Assembly (NCBI GenBank): GCA_023213315.1 | Contig: JAKCPI010002995.1 | Coordinates: 46,124 to 110,123, forward strand | Length of the DNA: 64,000 nucleotides | From: Euborellia annulipes | Lineage: Eukaryota > Arthropoda > Insecta > Dermaptera > Anisolabididae | Direction of reading: 5' to 3' | Shown: piece by piece, positions 10,818 to 22,960 of the stretch | Layout of the letters: every line of letters starts with the position of its first letter | Position numbering within the stretch: the stretch's first letter is position 1 | Notes under the pieces: model-generated | What the model was told of the DNA's origin: nothing | What the model saw: only the letters and a program-made list of their open reading frames with translations | Database searches by the model: none | Translations under genes and position numbers: made by a program

Positions 10818-12499
10818 ATGATAAAATCTGTTCTAACTCTTGTGTTTATTGTCGCTTTAATAGGAGTTACCGAATCAGGTGAGAAGATTTTATTAATTTG
10901 AGATAATGCTTTCATTGACTATATGGAAAATTTAAAAAAAATATCTCCAAGGTAATTGGGGAGGAGGAATATTTAATTTTTAAGCGTAAAATTTATTACT
11001 CGTTTTAACGATTAAAAATTTAAATTTTATTAAATATTCCTTGAACTCTAATGACGTTACCAGAGGTAGAAGTGCGTAAAATTGGAAAGACAAAATTTGT
11101 TATAATTTTTTGATATAAAATTTGAAGAACAATATAAATTAAAAATATTAGTAAATTTTATAATTAAATTCGAAAAAATATAAAAATTTTAATCTGAATC
11201 CATTTAGAACGGATGGGGGACTTTTCTAAATTAATTAGTAGCCAAAAGAAATTCATTGCTTAGAGCCGTGACTTGAAAGTCTATGCTACGCCCATGAGGG
11301 AAAAAGTTTTTGAAAAATTTCATATTCGGATTTTATTTTTAATTACTAAAATTTGCTAAAATAAACTAGATTGGTTTTTCTTGGTTGTTATTATTGTAAA
11401 TAAAAGACATTTTGGTATTAATCGACTAACTGATTAAATTAAATATTTCAAGTAGGGGACTTAAATATTATTAAATATTTCAAGTACTGGACTTAAAAGT
11501 ATAGATGGATAAAAGTAGTCTGGGGGCTCGCTGGTGTAGTGGGCTATGGGGTCGGCTTCTACAAAGAAAATCCCTGTTCAAACCCTGGGCGTCCGGGATT
11601 TTTCATTAAATAAAAATATTTATTTAATGTATCGTAAAAATAATTAATTTATAAAAACTGCCATTTGATTGATTTAGAAAGGGTGGCAAAAGTGAATCCT
11701 TCAAAATTCTAACATTCTAAAACGAGGTGGGACAAAGTTGTGTCAAGTGCCCACTCACACCAAATTTTAAAATTTTAATAAAAAAAAAAACAAAAACAAA
11801 ATTAATGAATACAAATTCAAAATATATTTTTTTTTTTTTAGCTAATTTACGAAGTAAACGTTCTCCAATATTTCTAAAGAAAAAAGCAGCTCTAATTGGC
11901 GGTGGCTTAGGCTTCGGGGCCGGACTTCTTTTAGGAAAAGCTCTTCCAAGAAAAGTGATTTATGTGGAACGGCCATATTTTATTGAGCCAGGATATGGCG
12001 GTTTTGGTGGCGGATTTGGAGGCGGCCTGGGAGGCGGCTTGGGAGGAGGGTAAATATATATTTATTTTTTTTTTTTTAGAGAATATTTATTTCTAATATA
12101 AGAATTAATTTAACTTTCAGTCCAAATTTAGATATTGGCCCAGTTATTAATGGAATCGGATCACTCGCGAGTGGATTAATAGGCGCTGGTGTTAATGTCA
12201 TTTCAAATATAGCCTCCAAGGCTAGAGGAACATCTTCAGCGGATGCAGCAGCCACAGCTAGCGCAGCAGCAAATGCGAATGCTGCAGCTACTGCAGCCTC
12301 TTCTGCTGCCTCTGCGGCTTCTTCAGCTGCCGCGTCAGCAGCGTCCGCTGCAGCAGCTGCCACTGCAGTTGCTGCCTCCCACTCTCAAGCCCTTGCTCCT
12401 GTTGCTGTTCCTGTTCAAGCCCCAGTCCCAGTTTCTCAACCTTTTACAGGAGGGCCAGTTTCAGGAGGCAGTTACCCTCCTTATCCATATGGTGGATAA
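10818..12499 (+). CDS. Gene 1: secreted Gly/Ala-rich protein, 3 coding exons, 215 aa
   Basis: Exons read as 10818-10878, 11842-12049 and 12121-12499. All four junctions are GT-AG and the phases agree (phase 1, then phase 2), giving one open frame ending TAA. Residues 1-20 are a clear signal peptide (Met-Ile-Lys, then a Leu/Val/Ile core, ending Thr-Glu-Ser). Residues 24-27 are RSKR, a furin-type site directly after the first splice junction, followed by Ser-Pro. A basic KKK patch, a Gly-Gly-Gly hydrophobic stretch and a Gly-Gly-Phe/Leu repeat run to about residue 90. Exon 3 encodes a hydrophobic Gly/Ile/Leu segment, then an Ala/Ser run at about 130-172, and a Pro/Tyr/Gly end (YPPYPYGG). I do not recognise the family. 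The composition recalls structural secretions such as cuticle, eggshell or silk-like proteins, which is inference. Intron 1 is 963 bp with a tRNA-like SINE head; intron 2 is 71 bp. Confidence 0.82.
11521..11597 (+). mobile_element. tRNA-derived SINE head inside gene 1 intron 1
   Basis: TGGTGTAGTGG at 11532-11542 matches a polymerase III A box and GTTCAAACCC at 11576-11585 a B box, with the usual spacing of a tRNA promoter. There is no cloverleaf with a matching acceptor stem, so this is a SINE head or tRNA relic, not a working tRNA gene. It differs from the main SINE family of this window. Confidence 0.45.
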
Positions 12500-12667
12500 A
12501 TAAGACTGATTTTATTATAATTTATAGATTTCATTCACGCAAACAAAAAGTTTTTATTTATTTAATAAATTAATTAAACCTTAAAAGTATAATTTTATAT
12601 CATCGAATGAATAAAATTTTTCCTTTCCTAGTAAATAATTTGTTTAATGCATACTGTACCATGAAGA

Positions 12668-12673
12668 AATAAA
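12668..12673 (+). terminator. Poly(A) signal candidate for gene 1
   Basis: AATAAA lies about 170 bp after the gene 1 stop codon and is followed by a T-rich stretch. Earlier AATAAA matches at about 12563 and 12608 would also serve, so the exact site is open. Confidence 0.45.
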
Positions 12674-12699
12674 GATAATTTTGAATTTTTTTACAGGCA

Positions 12700-14190
12700 A
12701 GTTGGTATATTTGCACATTTATAATATAAATTTCTTCTCAAATTTTAAAAAATATCAATTGCACTTTAAAACATTTTATTCAAGGTATGAAGTTTAATAA
12801 TAAGTCCAATAAAGTTGGACGAATTTGAAGAAGACTGGAATTTTTTTTTAAGTAAGAAAAACATTTGAATAGGCCGATATGATATTTGGTATTTCATATA
12901 TAATTATTTTTTCTTTTCGGCTGCTCTGGACGTTTAGGAGTTAGTGTATACATATATATTTAATTAATTAATTGTGCCTATGGCTACCGGGGACGTTCCA
13001 CACCCTGATTCCCCCGGGGCCTCTTGTCCGAGATTTCTGCAGCGCTTTTTTTTTTTTAAGAAAAAGGCAAAAAATTCAAATCTTCCTTCAAAAAAACGAC
13101 TTGACATTAAAAATAATACTATTCACTTTTATTTAAGATGAGGAAAAAATGAAAAAAACTTGCGCATTTATGTATTATAATACGTATGACTTATTTATTT
13201 TATTCTACGATCGTTTAGATTGTTTATCGTACATTCTGGATTGATAATTCCAATGAAATTTATTAATACCTGATCTAAGATTAAGGAATTTTATAAAAGT
13301 GAAAGGAAGAGCGGAATTCCTTCTTTTAGAAACTACAAAATAAAATTTTTCTTCTGCTGAGGTCATTTGAGTTGACAAATTTATTCAATTTATTTGAATA
13401 TCGATATATATATATATACCGTACATATCGATGGCATTCTCGTAAGCCGATTTTCTACACTGTTTAGCGTTGCTTAACATCACAGATCTCCGTGGCTGTA
13501 ATTTATTTATTCTTCAGCCCGCAAAATAAAAAAAATAACACCAGGATTAGTATTTTTTGCTTTTCTTCCTTATAATTTTTAATCATTCAAAATTATTATA
13601 ATTAAATTATTTGTTTTAAATGAAAATAGAAAGCAAATGAATATTAATTCATGAAATAAGAAAGTAAATTAGAAAAAATTACAATTTTAATACATTTGAT
13701 TTTTATCCTATTTCGGGTCAGAGTGGGTTTGTTTCTACCTGTTTGTCACTGTTCCATTTTCTTTGAAATTTATTTTAAATTTTGAACTAATGAGAGAGAT
13801 GAACACCAAATCATACGTTCTTTCCTTATAAGAAACGCTATGAAATGCTTGTAAAAACTGGTGGTTATATAACACTCTAAAGCGAATAATAAATATGTTT
13901 TTATATATTTTTGAATCATGAAAATAATAAAATAATTCATTAATATTTTGATATATTAGAATATTCACTTTCATTATTAATAAATTTCTAAAACATACAG
14001 GTATTTATAAAACAAGTATTATTTATTTTAGTAAAAATATCTTCCTTTTAAATAGCTTTTTAAGTGGAGGATTTATGTCTTTTTCTGCTCCCCCAATTTA
14101 CCAAATAATAAGTAGGCCTATATCATTGAGAACCTATAAAGGAGAAATGAGATGTACGAAAATTAAACAACCCCCCCCCACTCCCTCCTT
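12700..14190. other. AT-rich spacer after gene 1, no gene seen
   Basis: A short GC-rich stretch at about 12975-13050 (GGGGACGTTCCACACCC) may be an old element end. Nothing else is supported. Confidence 0.55.
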
Positions 14191-14192
14191 AG

Positions 14193-14379
14193 TTTTTTTT
14201 TAACACTCATACTTCAGGCCATTTAAGACTTAAACGATAGGCCTACTCTTATTTATTAATTATACTTGTATATAGGTATTTGGGGTCCAGGCATTCTTAA
14301 TTAAGCCATTTAGTATCCAAATATATATCCAAATATCCGCGAAGATTAGCACGCTAACCCCTACACCAAGCCCGAGGGC
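14193..14379 (-). mobile_element. SINE, internally deleted
   Basis: Tail, middle and head words of the family are present (AACACTCATACTTCAGGCC, GGGGTCCAGGCATTCTTA, ACCCCTACACCAAGCCC) but the TGTGAG block and part of the middle are missing. Confidence 0.8.
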
Positions 14380-14425
14380 AACCAAGTTTGTTGTACCGTC
14401 TATTTCAAAAAGTATTTAGTCTAAA

Positions 14426-14558
14426 GCCCGGTAGTTAGGCAGCCCAAATGGCACCTACACACACTAAAGCTTTCTTGTATGTGTGATAAATACCTTTTTC
14501 AAAGCAGACAAGGAAGCTTTAGTGTTCGTGTGCCATTTGGGCTGCCTAACTACCGGGC
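14426..14558. mobile_element. Short fold-back MITE (133 bp)
   Basis: Arms start GCCCGGTAGTTAGGCAGCCC on both strands. The direct repeat TTTAGTCTAAA stands at 14415-14425 and 14559-14569, a duplication of 8-11 bp. Confidence 0.8.
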
Positions 14559-14703
14559 TTTAGTCTAAATACTATTTACGCTACCCCTATATATTAAATT
14601 TTATTGAAAACTTGGAATTGTATTTCCCAGATACTTTCACTAAAATAATATTTTACAAAAAAATTAAATTCAAATTTAAAGAAAAAAGTAATAAATCAAA
14701 CTA

Positions 14704-15289
14704 CAGTCCACTCTCGATAATTCGAACCTCGATAATTTGAATTTTTCGATAATACGAACTCTTCAGCTGTACACTTCAGCAAATCGAAAAGATGCTGTAT
14801 TTTGATAAGCTCGATTTAACTCGAAATTATTTTCGAAACAAAAGTGGGAGAAAAGGTTCTATAATTAGACCTAGGAACACTTGCCCTCTTGGTATAATTC
14901 GAATTTTTCCTAGCAATATTTACTCCTCATTCGCCGCGTTTGTCACGATGAGTCCCTTACTGTGCCGGAAAAAAAATTATCATGCTCGTGGAAAGTTGTT
15001 CGAATAAAAGATATCACCAAAATTATCTATTCCATGTAATTTTTTTTGTTCTTTTTGGTTGTTTCCATTATTTTTCCTTTTTTAGTTGAAGCTATACATA
15101 AAAAATAAAATTTATGTAAGGTCATTCATATTTTCAAAAATAGAATATAAACTTAATAATATAATCAGTACAAAAAACTTAATAATTTTTCTTTCCTCTT
15201 GGTAATTCAAATTTCTCGATAATTCAAAAACTCGATAATTCGAATTTTTCTTGTGGTCCCTTGGATTTCGAATTATCGAGAGTCTACTG
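14704..15289 (+). mobile_element. pogo/Tigger-like MITE (586 bp)
   Basis: Inverted ends CAGTCCACTCTCGATAATTC and CAGTAGACTCTCGATAATTC flanked by TA on both sides (14702-14703, 15290-15291). TCGATAATTCGAA words repeat inside. A 71-codon frame inside is not a recognisable transposase. Confidence 0.9.
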
Positions 15290-17010
15290 TATTAATATTA
15301 TCCTATAATTAAATACACATTTTTTATGCATATTTAACAATCTAGACAAGGTCACGTTTTATTACTTAATTTTGTTTAATCAAACGTGAGAGAGAAAGAG
15401 AACGTCAAAAAAAAAAAAAATCTTCGAACATTCATTATCAAAGAGGAAAATTCAAGTTGATTATATCTTTTTTTCATTAATTTTTTAAAGTAAAAAAATA
15501 ATTAACATAATTTATTTTTGCAAGGCGAATAAGTAGAAAACATTCTAATTTAATTCAAACAATTATATATTGTAAATACTAGTGTAATAAGGATATTTGA
15601 AGATGTAAAAACAATATAAAAAAAACTGGTGTGATAATAGTTGATTTGGTAACACCACATAACTTTCTCTTACATAAAATTTCAGTCACACATAAAGACA
15701 CCAATTTTTTAAACTACATTTTTTTCATAACAATTTCTCATACAGTTTTATGAACTCTTACAAATGATCTATTTTCATTGACAATAAAAAAATTCTCATC
15801 AATTTTATATAATTTAAAAATTACATTGATGAGTACATTGCTCTTAAATTATAATAAAAGTGCATCCAGGAAATATTATTTAATATTTTAAATGAGGTGA
15901 CATTTTAATTTTTTTTCATAAAATTAATTTCTTTTAAATGAAATGAAAGAAATGTCAACAAGCAATGACAAGTAGGACTCATTATTTGAAATAGTGGCCT
16001 AGATGAAGAAGGGCTGAACCACACCAGGTTTTCCAATATACTTGCAAACGGTAAAAGTCTTAAAGAACTAAAAATTAAATTAATAAAAAAATTAATTAAA
16101 AAGTAAATATTGCTATTTGGAATGATTATTCAAATGAATGTGACACTCATTAAGATAATGAATTCGAAACCCATCTATTAGAATTCATTTAAATTATAAA
16201 CAATGATTATATTAAAAAAAAATAATTATGGAATAGAACTTTAACCTGAAATTTTTTTGTTGATTAATTAACACGTTGTAAGTAGGAATAAAAAATTTTG
16301 AACTTTTTTTCTTGATTGATTTCAAAATTTGCATCTCCTTAAAATTAATAAGAATTCATTTACAAAACAGTAAAATCACTTACTTCTTACACTACCGGTA
16401 CTTATACTGGTAAGATTCAATTTAAACATTTAAAATTCCCAACGCTTGAAAGCAAATCATACAGAATGCATTTAGAATGATTCAATTCTAGAATTGAAGG
16501 AAAGCTTGCTTAACAGAATTTAACCTTGGGGAAATTTAGGTGAGTCTTTCATTTAATTAAAATAGAAGACACAAGATAAGAGCGATGTTATCTTTACCTG
16601 GAGGAATTTAGAATTTGGCTACGCAATAAAAGGACAGGCTATTTCTATTACTTGCTATTTTGAAATTTTATTACCACTTTTTGTCTTTCCAATGATTAAA
16701 TAATTACTAATCATAATCTTACCAATTTCAATTTTGTTTTAATTTAAAAAAAAGTTTTAAATTACTCATCTTTTTAATAGTTTAATAATTTAATCTCAAT
16801 TTTTAATCGTTAAATTATAAGTTTCCTGTTGTTTTATTTTTCCATGTTTTTCCCTAATGAAATCAGGGAAATCTCATTTCCTTCAAAACAAACATTAATT
16901 AACCTATTAATTATACTTTTTAGCATTATATTTATTTACAAAAAACCAGGTACAGATTTTAATTAATTAAAGTTCATCTCATCATCGGAAATTGTAAAAT
17001 TGTCTTTTTT
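15290..17010. other. AT-rich spacer, no gene seen
   Basis: No repeat with clear ends and no credible exon between the pogo-like element and Repeat B. Confidence 0.55.
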
Positions 17011-17460
17011 ACTTACCTTTACCCATAGATTTTGATGGTTATACACGTTTTGAGGTCCCCTGAATCCAAAAAAGTAGTTTTTCACGCCATGGTCTGTCTG
17101 TCTATCTGTGTGTCTGTGTGTGTGTCTGTCTGTGAACAAAATATCTCAAGAACGAAAAGCTATGAGGTTACAATTTTATATTTAAGTTAGGGGTCAAGTC
17201 CCTGGGACTTGACACTAAGCTTTTGAACAAAATCGGCCAAAGAGTACTAGTACTTTACTGATGTACTTTTTCAGTTTTTTTTTTTTCGATTTTCTCAAAA
17301 CTAAATCGACACAAAAAAATGTATGTGTATTGGATATAATTATGTGTATAATTAAAAATATGGAATAAAATTCTGGTGTGACAAGCACAGAACACAACTT
17401 TCGAAAGAGAAAGTTGTGTGCTGTGCGACCAGTCACATCACATTTTGATTCCATATTTTT
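17010..17460 (+). repeat. Repeat B copy, internally deleted, hairpin kept
   Basis: Front half present with CTGTGTGTGTGTCTGTCTGT, the middle deleted, and the hairpin CTGGTGTGACAAGCACAGAA facing GAAAGTTGTGTGCTGTGCGA at 17366-17440. Confidence 0.75.
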
Positions 17461-18217
17461 TAATTATAGGCCTACACATAAATTCGAGTTATAGCTGAAA
17501 TAGAATTAATTATATTTATTGAAAATTTCAATTTTCGGAGGAACAAATAAGTTATTATTTTTTTTTCAAAATATTAACATACAGTAAAAAGTTATCTTTC
17601 TTAAACTACAATTGATATTCATTTACTCTATTAATCAGTCAAATTTATAAAAATATTTAAACAAGACAGTTATAAGCAGGCGCGCCTTTCTTTTTCAGTT
17701 AGGCCACCAAACATACATCACTATTTTAGAGAGTTTACGTAAAATTCAAAAAAGGAATAAATAACAAATTTGTCATATTATTTTAAGAAAAGACTTTCAA
17801 TTAACTATTAGTTAAATTAATAAAAACTAAATTTTTTTATCTCTGCTCATTTGACTACTTTTATTTACTTTATGTATCTCCATTTATTTATATTAATTGA
17901 TAGTCAAGTGTTAGAAATGTTAATTTATAATAAATCATTGAAATTTATGAGTTTCCATAAAAAAAATTTAACTTTTATTTCATCATATTATTAAATTTTA
18001 ATTTTAATAAAAATAGTAATTTTATAAAATAATTTGTTGGTTAAGAGATTTTTCTCTAATTATGGCTTATGAATTAATTATAAATACGTTATTTTAAACA
18101 AAATAAAGCTAGATTGATTTTTAATAAAATATTCCTTTGAGATCCATTTAATTTATAAATTAGATGCATTCAAATCTCCTTCTGGTAGCGCTTAATAAAT
18201 AAAATTACAATAAATAA

Positions 18218-20801
18218 TTAAAAGTAATCAAAGAAGCCAAATCCACCGCCTTTTCCTCCACCACCGCCGCCGCCGCCGCCGCTATTTGATTGACTCTGAC
18301 TTTGAGAAAAGCTAAATGGTCCAAATCCGAATGTTTGTGTTTGAGATTGTGACTGTGCGCCGCCATGGCCGCCGGCCTGGGCTTGGGCCTGAGCTTGAGC
18401 TCCTCCAAAGCCAGTGCCCTGGTGATATCCTCCTCCTTGATTATATCCTCCGCCTTGATTATAACCACCGTATTGTGGTTTATGTTTGTGTTTGTTAAAA
18501 AGATGTAATTTACGTTCCTCTGGTCCTGGAAATTTAATTTCAAATTCAATTAATATATTAGCCAGCTCATGGAAAAAAAACTTCATAATTAATAAACTAA
18601 ACATAGAATCTCTTTGGGGATTTGTCTATTATTTCTTTAATTAATCTAGAATTGAATGGCATTTAATCGAATCGGTGCCCAACTTGATTAAGGCCAAAAA
18701 AATCGCCTTCGGCGGGCTTCCCTCCCTGGACCCCCGCCAGCTGGTTCGGTTATTTTTTTAACGTTTATTTGTGATATAATGATAAATAGAGAATAACTCA
18801 TACTTGAAAATAAATAAAACTTAATATTAAAAGTACCTTTGCACTCTAATATAATGAGATGGCGATAAAATTTCTTAACGCACAGAACTTAGGCAACCCA
18901 ACTAGCACACGTACTCGAACGCCTTGTCGGTGTTAGGGCAAATCCAGCCACAGGACAATAAATGCTTTTTAAATTTACCGTATATAAATAAAAGCGATAA
19001 AACTAAACTATTTTGATATAAAATTTCCATAGGGTAAGCCAATTTTCAAAAAAAAAAAAAAAAAAAAAATAATAGCCTTGACCTGTGACTCTGAGGTAAA
19101 GCATTAACTTATGGTTCTAGAGGTCGAGGGTTTCCTCCCAGGCGAAAAAATTTATTCAACAAGACTGAGTGTTTTTTTATTTCTAATGAAGGGAACTTTT
19201 ATTTCGCCAGCCCGTTTCTCATAATTAAGAAAAGGCGAGGGTCCGCAGCAGGCGTGTCGAGCCAGCTGAGGGGGGTCCAGGGGGCGTAGCCAGACGCCAG
19301 CCCGTTTCTCATAATTGGGAAAAGGCGAGGGCCTGCCTATGGCGTAGCCAGACACCAGCCCGTTTCTCATAATTGGGAAAAGGTGAGGGCCCGCCTATAT
19401 GCTTTACCTCAGAGTCACAGGTCAAGGCTATTATTAATTTTTTTTTTTTTTTTTTTTTTTGAAAATTGGCTTACCCTATGGAAATTTTATATTAAAATAG
19501 TTTAGTTTTATCGCTTTTATTTATATACGGTAAATTTAAAAAGCATTTATTGTCCTGTGGCTGGATTGGCCCTAACACCGACAAGGCGTTCGAGTACGTG
19601 TGCCAGTTGGGTTGCCTAACTTCTGTGCGTTAAGAAATTTTATCGCCATCTCATTATATTAGAGTGCAAAGGTACTTTTAATATTAAGTTTTATTTATTT
19701 TCAAGTATGAGTTATTCTCTATTTATCATTATATCACAAATAAACGTTAAAAAAAAAATAACCAATTAATTACTAGAGAAAATTCCATCTTTTTTTCCTG
19801 TTTATATTATTAACTAACAATAAGTAAAAAATTTTCCTATCATTTTTTTAAAGCCTTTTCGGCATCTTAGGGTTTTTTAACGTTTTTTTTGAAAATACAT
19901 AAGATAATATTATAAAAATAATAGAAATCAATATAAATATAATTCCCAGTAAAGATACTAAAACTATTATTTATCCCTCCCCTAAGGACCTTTTAGTTGG
20001 AAGCCAAATATACTTTTTATAATAAATAAATTTAACAAAATTTTAGGACTTAATAGTAATGTAGACAAAATCCCTTTTCACCCTTATTTCTCTTTTAAGG
20101 ATTTATTTGGGTTCCTTGCAGTTTTATTTTTACTAACTTCCTTAACCCTAATTTCTTTCAAAAAATTTTATAATAATACTGTTTTTAGCTGGGTATCTTT
20201 TTTATATGTTGGTTATTATCAGACATATTATTAATATTAACGAAGGACTCCTCAGAGATTGATGAATTCTAAAAGTGATTCTAATATTTGTAAGTCCATT
20301 ATTCTACAAACTGTATTTCCTCAAAATTAGAGGGCGGGAATCTAACACTCTGCTACAAAAATGAGGATACCAAACACATTTTTAATAAAAAATCTGATGT
20401 GGACACAACAGAACCGAAAGTTACATTCAAAAATATTGTCGGTACCGGTACCTATAATAAAGTTTAATAAAGTTCTGACTTTTTTGAAAATTGCATCTAA
20501 AGTCCCATAATAAGTTTATGTAAATATTGAAATATTTAAAAAATAAATTACAAATAAGGCTCCCCAAAATTTATTTTTGTACAATGGCTTATTAATTCCA
20601 AAATCTGTCGAACTCTACACAACACATATTTTTATTTTCACACTACTTGACACAAATCACAAAAACTTCACTGAATTCTCACTTGGTTGACTTTCTATCT
20701 TCACAAATTTAAGGAGGGAACCTCTCACCTTGAGGAGCACAACTCGCGATCGTCAGTACAACCGCTAACAGCAAAGAAACAGCAACGGAAGTCGGGGTCA
20801 T
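18218..20801 (-). CDS. Gene 2: secreted Gly/Gln/Ser-rich protein, 2 coding exons, 126 aa
   Basis: Exon 1 is 20801-20729 and exon 2 is 18525-18218 on the minus strand. The donor is CAAG|GTGAGA and the acceptor TTTCCAG|GACC, phase 1, joining to one frame that ends TAA. Exon 1 encodes a signal peptide ([20 protein letters not shown], then Cys-Ala-Pro-Gln). Exon 2 starts with a charged linker containing the basic run NKHKHK. Then come three repeats close to YNQGGG, an alternating AQAQAQAQA stretch, alternating SQSQTQT and SQSQSQS stretches, nine glycines, and an aromatic end GFGFFDYF. No domain is recognised; it reads as a low-complexity secreted structural or glue-like protein (inference). The 2.2-kb intron is filled by a fold-back repeat. 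The start is chosen because only this ATG gives a signal peptide in the right phase; an in-frame ATG at 18604 inside the intron gives no such leader. Confidence 0.82.
18748..19763. repeat. 1-kb fold-back element in the gene 2 intron
   Basis: The left arm (18748 to about 19106) and right arm (about 19399 to 19763) are near-perfect reverse complements of roughly 360 bp, both ending in GGTTATTTTTTTAACG-type sequence. The loop of about 290 bp holds three tandem copies of a roughly 57-bp unit with the phrase CCAGCCCGTTTCTCATAATT at about 19207, 19297 and 19357. No target duplication is obvious. It lies wholly within the intron, so its transcript could form a long double-stranded stem. Confidence 0.85.
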
Positions 20802-20845
20802 GTTAGTCGTTATCGTTTTGTTCGCTATGGTCAAGTGTCTACAGG

Positions 20846-20852
20846 TTATATA
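20846..20852 (-). promoter_or_regulatory. TATA box of gene 2
   Basis: Read on the minus strand this is GAGTATATAACC, 45 bp upstream of the gene 2 start codon. Transcription would start close to 20820, leaving a leader of about 20 bases. Confidence 0.55.
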
Positions 20853-21184
20853 CTCGGCTAGGATTCCTCGTGGGAGGCTGCCGTCCTTGTTGGATGGCCT
20901 ACCATTTAGTTGATCTCTTTCCGGGATTACTCCTTTTCTGAAATAAGTCTGTAAAATCTTACCGTTCCACCGACAAATTAATTATTATATCCAAACAACT
21001 TTTCTATATGATCATCTATTATATTATTTTCTTAATGTTATCGATATTGACATTTATCAACACCTCTACCCTCTCGGTATCGGGGAGAGGGTCATTATAT
21101 TCTTGCAAGTTGCAACATTTCACTCTCCCTGCTAGGCTAAAACTGTTACAAACAAATAGGGCTTTTTAAATATATTTCTTTGGT

Positions 21185-21833
21185 CCTTGGGCTTGGTGTA
21201 GGGGTTGGCGTGCTAGCCTTATATACCAAGGGTCGCGGGTTTGGATCCCAGACAGTCCGATGATTTTATTTAAGGTGCGCGTCTCGGGGTGCTAATTTTG
21301 GAAGTTTCCAGCGGCCACAATTTTGAAGCTATCGACCTCAAATTTTTTTTAAATTAAAGCTATTTAAATTATCTACAACTTATAGATGCCCTTTTTTTGA
21401 TTTTCGAAAAAAAAAATTTTTTTTTTAGATTATTCGCATTAAAGAAAATATATTTTTCTCTCTCTATATATCTTATAGATAATTAAATTAGTAATAATTG
21501 TGTTAAAAAATAATTAATTTTTTACCCTTAATTAATTAGCTGAAAATTTTCAAATGAAATGGAATAAATCCCTTGTATTCCTAAGGGAAAAACTAACGCC
21601 ATATCTTGCCGCCTCGAGCAATTCTGTAGTCAATCATCTTCTAATGGCTTTTCGAGACCCGCACCTTAAGTCATTTGAATATCAAATGTCTGGACCACCA
21701 GTAGATATTATAAATAACAGCGGTTATTGTATAAAGTCTTATATGGCCTGAGTTGCCGAAAAGACTAAGTGAATGTGTGTGTGAGTGTGAGTGTGAATGA
21801 GAAAAAAGTGTGAATGTTTAAAAAAAAAAAAAA
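21185..21833 (+). mobile_element. SINE interrupted by a TTAA element
   Basis: Head GGGCTTGGTGTAGGGGTTGG with TCGCGGGTTTGGATCC at 21185-21273, then an insertion at 21274-21665, then middle, GTTGCCGAAAAGAC, TGTGAG repeats and poly-A to 21833. Confidence 0.88.
21274..21665 (+). mobile_element. TTAA-type MITE nested in a SINE (392 bp)
   Basis: Inverted ends GGTGCGCGTCTCG and GGTGCGGGTCTCG, flanked by TTAA on each side (21270-21273, 21666-21669). Removing it and one TTAA restores the SINE. A TTAA duplication is the signature of piggyBac-like and a few other transposases, so the driver is not fixed by this. Confidence 0.85.
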
Positions 21834-22789
21834 CTATACAGTGGCTTTAATTCGCATCCATTACATTCATTATTTATTTTTCACAAAAATCTCGAACATT
21901 AATAAATTCATATATAGAATATAACATTCTCTGCAGGTCTTCATAGCGATCTGATCGATTCTTTTATCACTTCCTCACCATTCTTTGGAATCTCCTTATA
22001 TATTTCATTTTATAATGAAAAGGTGATGATTATTTATTTGTAAAATTTATATAAATAATAATACATTTCTCCTTGAATAATTTAAGATATCAATAATAAA
22101 GTCAAAATAAAAATATAGGAAATAAATTCGATGTAGGTTTTTTATTGGTTTTTTATAAGGTATTCGATTCATATCATCATCTTCCTCTTCCTTATTATTC
22201 CAGGGGAATGAAATTGTATGGTCGAAAGAGAAGCAAGCCGGCCCATCGCACAGCCTGATGCTTTTAATTATTTTATATTAATTTTTTAAAACTGTTTAAT
22301 TCTGAAATGAGACTTGTCTCTACTCCAAGGGGCAAGGATGAATAAATAACTGGAAAAAAGATTATAAGAGATAATTAAAAAAAAGTCCCACAAAAGAAAT
22401 CGGTTACTATTAAAAAGAAAGTATTAGATAGTTAAATTTTTTTGCCAATTTAAAATATAATATCTTTAAATTGAACTTTCTATCAGACAGACCTACATTT
22501 AATTTATTTCTTTATTAGATATTTATTAATTTTTTATCAGCTAAAAGAGACTTTTGAACTTGCAGTCCTTGTATTACTTACCAAAAGTCAAATATAGCTG
22601 AAGAGGAAAGTATGTTTATTTAATTAATTTTTTGTGCAAAAATAAATTCTAATGGAGTCGCTACAAGCGCCTAGTGTGTCTATCTTCACCAATCAAATGT
22701 ATTTGTCGTCCTACCAAATTTATTGTGTCGGATATTTTATTTTCAAAATTAGATTTAACGATTTTGATTATTGTTTAGTTTAACTTAAC

Positions 22790-22960
22790 GTTTATTCCAA
22801 AGTACAACACAAAAACAAATGTATGCAGCTCTGAGAATGGCCGAGGCCTTGGACCGAAACACCAGTCCTGAGAGCGTTAATTAAAATATCATCTCAGCTC
22901 CATTACTAATAGTCTAATAATAAGAATTCTATAAAATATTCCTTGTGATCCGAGGATTCT
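22790..22960 (+). mobile_element. Penelope-like fragment (weak)
   Basis: CTCTGAGAATGGCCGAGGCC followed by TTGGACCGAAACACC resembles the same ribozyme-bearing end but the first box is CTGAGAA, off consensus. Confidence 0.3.

Noticed and set aside
12076..12503. Ala-rich minus-strand and Gln/Leu-rich plus-strand frames over gene 1 exon 3
   Set aside because: Shadow frames of the Ala/Ser-coding exon; neither has a signal peptide nor splice partners.
14792..15007. Transposase fragment in the pogo-like element
   Set aside because: The 71 residues show no DDE or CENP-B-like helix-turn-helix features I can recognise.
18205..18549. Alternative 114-codon frame over gene 2 exon 2
   Set aside because: Shadow frame; it does not join to the leader exon in phase.
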